10,507 bases of DNA from Chloroflexota bacterium (lineage in GTDB: Bacteria; Chloroflexota; Dehalococcoidia; SM23-28-2; RBG-16-64-32), in the NCBI GenBank assembly GCA_005880055.1, contig VBJS01000134.1, forward strand, positions 1-10,507, read 5' to 3'. Below, piece by piece: positions 8,054-10,507 of the stretch. A model generated the notes under the pieces. It saw only the letters and a list, made by a program, of their open reading frames with translations. It searched no databases and had not been told where the DNA came from. The stretch's first letter is position 1, and every line of letters starts with the position of its first letter. Made by a program: the position numbers and the translations under genes.

Positions 8054-8409
8054 CCCAGTACAGCGAAACGGTCCTCCGAAGGGATAGCGCGTAGCTCACC
8101 GTCCTGCCAGCCGCTATTACCTCACGAAACGTGTCTAGAAAACGCTGCAAGCAGTTCGAAGGCATGGTTCGCTATCGGACCACCTCATCGAACTCCATTT
8201 CCGACCACACCAACGTCGTAGGCCTTCTTCCGGACAGGTTCCAATGTGGCCTGCCTCGCAGCTAATGGGTGCCTGGCTGACTTTCTTTCAGTAGAGCGGT
8301 CGCGAGTGACCGCTGACCTCGATGCGGGCACGGAGCGCGCGCCGTTGCATCGTGAGGCACAATCGTTCACCGCTCTGCGGGAGTCGCGCTCGGCGCTGGG
8401 GGTGTGCTC
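8054..8409. other. Divergent intergenic region between the 8041 (-) and 8410 (+) starts
   Basis: About 356 bases separate two divergently oriented starts, so promoters for both genes should lie here. ORFs in this stretch are short and composition-driven (Arg/Ser-rich) and I accept none. I could not find a convincing -35/-10 pair on either strand. The one clear structure is the inverted repeat at 8295-8314. Confidence 0.5.
8295..8314. repeat. Perfect 7-bp inverted repeat, possible operator
   Basis: AGCGGTC (8295-8301) and GACCGCT (8308-8314) are perfect inverted arms around a 6-base spacer. The repeat lies about 95 bases upstream of the ATG at 8410 in a divergent intergenic region, which would suit a regulator site. 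There is no T-run to make it a terminator. A 7-bp GC-rich arm pair could also arise by chance. Confidence 0.35.
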
Positions 8410-8490
8410 ATGCCAACGATCGCCGTCGTCGCTGAGATCTTGATCGTCGGGGCCCAGGCCGTGGTGTGGCTTTATCTAGTCGGGTGCCTG
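8410..8490 (+). other. Stranded first membrane segment of the 8494 membrane protein, cut off by an in-frame TAG
   Basis: ATG 8410, with a G-rich possible Shine-Dalgarno (GGGGG at 8398-8402, 7 bases upstream), opens 27 codons. They read MPTIAVVAEILIVGAQAV followed by VWLYLVGCL, a clear hydrophobic helix. A TAG at 8491-8493 then interrupts the frame. The same frame continues directly into the multi-pass membrane protein, which otherwise starts at GTG 8494. The natural gene probably ran from 8410 to 8967 (about 185 residues), with this segment as its first transmembrane helix. Confidence 0.55.
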
Positions 8491-8493
8491 TAG

Positions 8494-8967
8494 GTGGACG
8501 ACGCGCTCGTGAGCGGCAACCTCGCGACCCTAGTGATCATTACGCTTGCCTATACGCTCGGGGTCCTAATCGACCGGCTCGCCGATTCTGCAGTCGTGAC
8601 CGTCGAGCGACGCTTCAGCCGCCGACCTCAGGCACCGACGCCGTACGAGACGATGCGACTGCATGTGCTCGCCAGCGGCGGCGATCTGTCGGAGTACCTT
8701 CAGTACATGCGCAGCCGGCTGCGCATCGCGCGCTCGACCGTGCTCAACCTCGCTCTTAGTGCGCTCGCGCTCGCGCTCCTACTCCAAACTCGGCGCGACG
8801 ATGGTCCCCCCGCGAGCATCCTGGCCGTAGTGCTCTATGCGTGCCTCTTCGCGACGATCGTGACGTACTGGGTGGCCTGGCGGATCAGCGAGACCTACGA
8901 CAAGCGTTTAACTACGGCGTATACGGAGGTACTCGGCCGGCGGGCGTCGGTCGCGACCAACTCGTGA
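8494..8967 (+). CDS. Uncharacterised multi-pass membrane protein (lacks its first helix because of an upstream in-frame stop)
   Basis: The frame is open from GTG 8494, directly after an in-frame TAG, to TGA 8965-8967 (157 residues). There is one hydrophobic segment near the N-terminus (LATLVIITLAYTLGVLIDRL), then a cytoplasm-like stretch with MRLHVLASGGDL and MRSRLRIARSTV, then two more membrane segments (LNLALSALALALLL and a helix around AVVLYACLFATIVTYWVAW). The C-terminus is charged. With the segment at 8410-8490 there would be four helices. The layout resembles a family of small bacterial inner-membrane proteins of about 190 residues with no known function. The GTG has no Shine-Dalgarno, so the true start is likely 8410 and the TAG a mutation, an error or a readthrough site. 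Confidence 0.68.
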   Translation: MDDALVSGNLATLVIITLAYTLGVLIDRLADSAVVTVERRFSRRPQAPTPYETMRLHVLASGGDLSEYLQYMRSRLRIARSTVLNLALSALALALLLQTRRDDGPPASILAVVLYACLFATIVTYWVAWRISETYDKRLTTAYTEVLGRRASVATNS

Positions 8968-9061
8968 CTGAGTGCGCGGACGGCGGCCGCCGGTGTCAGC
9001 GAGAGTCCTGCAGTCACAAGAGTCGTCGTGCGCAAATCCGATAACTCTGACCGCGGTTCGC

Positions 9062-9400
9062 GTGCCGTTCCATCCCTTACCTCACGCGCAAGGATGCGCC
9101 GCGCGAGACCGTCTACGAGTTGACCACGCAGGAGGCGGCGCCCCAGTGGGGGCTGGCGATCGCAGACATCGAGCGTGCGCAAGCGCACGTGCACGACACA
9201 CGCGGGAAATTTACATCGTGGTCGACGGAGAGGTCGAATTGCAACTCGACGATCGCATGATCACTCTTGTCGCCGGCGGCGTCGCGGAGATCCCTGCGGG
9301 CACGCGGCACATGGCGCGCTCACGACAACCGTATCCGGCGCGGGTCGTCGTGGTCACGTTTCCTGCGTATTCGCCCGCCGACCATCGGCTTCTCCAGTAA
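9062..9400 (+). pseudogene. Small cupin-domain protein with two compensating frameshifts
   Basis: Two frames each encode half of a cupin. Frame 3 (9072-9197) gives IPYLTRKDAPRETVYEL, then WGLAIADIERAQAHVHD. Frame 2 (9200-9400) continues with TREIYIVVDGEVELQLDD, VAEIPAGTRHMARS and a C-terminus ending DHRLLQ at the TAA 9398-9400. Joined, they show cupin motif 1 (H-V-H, four residues, E, then G) and motif 2 (P-A-G-T-R-H), which supply the usual metal-binding His/Glu set. The likely start is GTG 9062 in frame 2 (MPF), which needs an extra base near 9071 and a missing base near 9198. Because the shifts cancel, the frame-2 ORF stays open throughout but carries a nonsense middle of about 43 residues. 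The protein would have about 113 residues. The substrate is unknown. No good Shine-Dalgarno precedes 9062, so the start is uncertain. Confidence 0.68.
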
Positions 9401-9712
9401 CCGTGGAGGCCAGAGGTAGAGGCGACCGTCAACGTCGGCCACGCAATCACTAGCCAGCGACCAACGCCGCTGCCGATCGTGGCGAGGGCGGGAGTTCCCG
9501 AGCAATTTCGCAAATCGTGGTCTCTGGGATTCTTCAGAGCATGGATTGCACGTGGTTCGAATAGTCCATCACACCATGCGCCTACCGCTGTTTCGGCCAG
9601 ACCGGGGTAAGGCCTACGCGCATTCCGATTCACGCTCGCCCCCGCGCGAAAGACCACGCGGCGGTGAGTTCGTGGCGTTCGTGGCGTTTCGCCACGTGCG
9701 CGCGTGACTGAA
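9401..9712. other. Non-coding stretch with no recognisable gene
   Basis: These roughly 310 bases follow the cupin stop and precede (on +) the stop of the minus-strand small gene. The long minus-strand ORF across it (9801 to 9211) is an out-of-frame shadow of the 41-residue gene and the cupin. I see no RBS-led start and no conserved-looking protein. Structures present are the direct and inverted repeat at 9669-9696 and a weak hairpin with a TTCGAAT loop near 9541-9569. Confidence 0.5.
9669..9696 (-). terminator. Tandem 9-mer plus hairpin just after the small gene's stop (terminator-like)
   Basis: TTCGTGGCG occurs twice in tandem (9669-9677, 9678-9686), followed by TTTCGCCACG. CGTGGCG (9680-9686) and CGCCACG (9690-9696) form a perfect 7-bp stem with a 3-base loop. 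It begins 16 bases past the TAG (9715-9713) of the minus-strand gene. No T-tract follows on the minus strand, so it is a weak terminator or mRNA-protecting hairpin at best. Confidence 0.4.
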
Positions 9713-9838
9713 CTAGCTCTTGCGTCCCTTGCGAAGCGTCTTCGCGGCCTGCGACTCCTTCGCCTCACGTGTGTGCGGATTCTGAAGGGTCCTTCCAGCA
9801 TCGCTTAGTTGTTTCTTGGTCGGCTTACTGCTCGGCAT
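9713..9838 (-). CDS. Small basic uncharacterised protein, 41 residues
   Basis: ATG 9838-9836 to TAG 9715-9713 encodes 41 residues: MPSSKPTKKQLSDAGRTLQ, then NPHTREAKESQAAKTLRKG and a basic end RKS. Eleven residues are Lys or Arg against three acidic ones (net charge about +8), so it may bind nucleic acid or be largely disordered. It resembles very short conserved bacterial proteins of the type KPTKQQLSEAG...NPRT...ESKAAKTL, which have no known function. That resemblance is from memory. A near-perfect Shine-Dalgarno sits 8 bases upstream, a hairpin follows the stop and a perfect inverted repeat lies about 67 bases upstream. Together these make it the best-supported intact gene in the right-hand part of the window. 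It sits downstream of the PAS gene on the same strand, with a gap of about 217 bases that suggests its own promoter. Confidence 0.75.
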   Translation of the reverse strand: MPSSKPTKKQLSDAGRTLQNPHTREAKESQAAKTLRKGRKS

Positions 9839-9846
9839 CACTCCCA

Positions 9847-9851
9847 CCTCC
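9847..9851 (-). promoter_or_regulatory. Shine-Dalgarno GGAGG for the 41-residue gene
   Basis: The minus strand reads CTGGAGGTGGGAGTGATG. GGAGG (9851-9847) is 8 bases from the ATG, ideal spacing, and is the main evidence that this short frame is translated. Confidence 0.75.
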
Positions 9852-9904
9852 AGTTGGGACTCTTACGTAAATGCTATCGGCGCCGAACCCCATCGCACAA
9901 AGAA

Positions 9905-9923
9905 CATGGTCCGTCAGACCATG
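9905..9923. repeat. Perfect 7-bp inverted repeat, possible operator of the 41-residue gene
   Basis: CATGGTC (9905-9911) and GACCATG (9917-9923) are perfect inverted arms around a 5-base spacer (CGTCA). The repeat lies 67-85 bases upstream of the ATG at 9838, inside the gap of about 217 bases that follows the PAS gene. This is where an operator would be expected. On the minus strand TTGATC directly precedes it and could be part of a -35 element, but I see no matching -10. It lacks the T-run of a terminator for the PAS gene. Confidence 0.45.
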
Positions 9924-10055
9924 ATCAACTGAGAACGAATCAGTCCTCCCTGTGGACGAGTCTGCGAGTTTGCCGCGGGTTGAAGCGAGACGTTGAAGAC
10001 CACCTGTCCGCCGCAGTTCGTAGACGTGGATTACCTGCCGCACCGGCTGTGTCGC

Positions 10056-10507
10056 CTAGACGTTCGGGGTGAGCGAAGGCGCGTCTTGCTGGTGACGCCC
10101 AACAAGGTGCGTCACATCGAGCGCGAAGAACGCTAACCCGTTCACCGCACCGTCCGCGTCATGAAGAGGTTGCAGCAGCAGGTCAACGAATGTGCGAACG
10201 GACACATCGCGACGCGACCACGTGCTCGGCAGTTCGTGCACGATGAGGGCCTCGCCCCTGGCGTAAACGCGTTCGGTGGCCTCGATGTGGCCCGTGCCAG
10301 CGAACTCGGGCCACGCCTCCCGTAGCGTGCGCCCGATGATCGTTCGATCGCCCACGGCCTCCAAGAACGCCTCGTTGGCTGCGACATAACGGAGGTCCGG
10401 GCCCCGCAGGATTGCGATCTGGATGCCAACTCCTCGGAAGAGCTGCGGAATCCAGTTTCCTTCGAGCGCGACCGTGCCCGTGAATTCGAGGAAGGCGAAG
10501 GCATGCG
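10056..10507 (-). CDS. C-terminal part of a PAS-domain signalling protein (5' truncated by window)
   Basis: The minus frame is open from the window edge to its stop at 10058-10056 (about 150 residues visible). The PAS fold begins near GVGIQIAILRGPDLRYVAAN and EAFLEAVGDR, then GRTLREAWPEFAG, a helix with ATERVYARGEALIVHELP, and strands with FVDLLLQPLHDADGAVNGL and FFALDVTHLVGR. This is the usual order of a small-molecule or redox-sensing PAS domain of the type attached to histidine kinases and diguanylate cyclases. A TTG at 10364 in the same frame is not the true start, because the PAS sequence clearly continues upstream of it. Unusually, the protein stops about 15 residues after the PAS domain. 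No kinase H-box or ATPase domain follows in any frame, so either the output domain is upstream or the gene is truncated. The ligand is unknown. Confidence 0.75.
   Translation of the reverse strand, partial: HAFAFLEFTGTVALEGNWIPQLFRGVGIQIAILRGPDLRYVAANEAFLEAVGDRTIIGRTLREAWPEFAGTGHIEATERVYARGEALIVHELPSTWSRRDVSVRTFVDLLLQPLHDADGAVNGLAFFALDVTHLVGRHQQDAPSLTPNV

Noticed and set aside
8100..8150. Sigma-70-like promoter for the 8041 minus-strand gene (TTTTCT, 17 bases, TAATAG)
   Set aside because: The spacing is right, but both hexamers match the consensus at only about half their positions or fewer, so chance is a sufficient explanation.
8246..8443. Short + strand ORF and overlapping minus ORFs in the divergent gap (7932-8370)
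   Set aside because: They have biased composition and no Shine-Dalgarno, and they conflict with the RBS-supported starts at 8041 and 8410.
9539..9579. tRNA or integration site remnant with a TTCGAAT loop
   Set aside because: GGTTCGAAT resembles a T-loop and short arms (ATGGA with TCCAT, GCATGG with CCATGC) flank it. The T-stem does not pair, there is no acceptor, D or anticodon arm, and no integrase is nearby.
9211..9801. 196-residue minus-strand ORF
   Set aside because: It overlaps the cupin on one side and the RBS-supported 41-residue gene in another frame on the other. Its sequence is Arg/Thr/Ser-rich without a ribosome binding site.
9825..10043. 72-residue minus-strand ORF between the PAS gene and the small gene
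   Set aside because: It runs over the start and Shine-Dalgarno of the 41-residue gene in another frame, has no good ribosome binding site and spans the inverted repeat.

Overview
This is a high-GC bacterial segment, probably from a chromosome. Nothing in it fixes the taxon. GC-rich codon choice and the mix of large uncharacterised proteins with PAS and cupin genes would suit a soil or environmental bacterium.

Positions 1-7423, + strand: one tightly packed operon of large proteins of unknown function. It holds the tail of an upstream gene (1-180), a roughly 1800-residue protein starting at 173 with an N-terminal coiled coil, and a 610-residue protein (5591-7423). The long protein is broken by a one-base frame change near 3423, so it reads as two ORFs (173-3580 and about 3424-5598). 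Both gene junctions use the same 8-base overlap, ATGCCTGA, in which the next ATG and the previous TGA share bases. This implies translational coupling and a shared role. The proteins resemble large, co-occurring, uncharacterised bacterial families, but I cannot assign a function.

Positions 7420-9400: three small genes, each damaged. A minus-strand gene (8041 to 7420) meets the operon tail to tail on a shared CTAG and carries a frameshift near 7780. A multi-pass membrane protein on + has an in-frame TAG (8491-8493) after its first membrane segment. A cupin gene on + (about 9062-9400) has two opposite frameshifts that cancel, so the ORF stays open while its middle is out of frame. Either the assembly has indel errors here or the stretch is decaying.

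Positions 9401-10507: about 310 bases without a recognisable gene, then two minus-strand features. One is an intact 41-residue basic protein (9838 to 9713) with a strong Shine-Dalgarno, a hairpin after its stop and a perfect inverted repeat upstream. The other is the C-terminal part of a PAS-domain protein (10507 to 10056) that enters from beyond the window. I found no mobile element, CRISPR array, rRNA or convincing tRNA.
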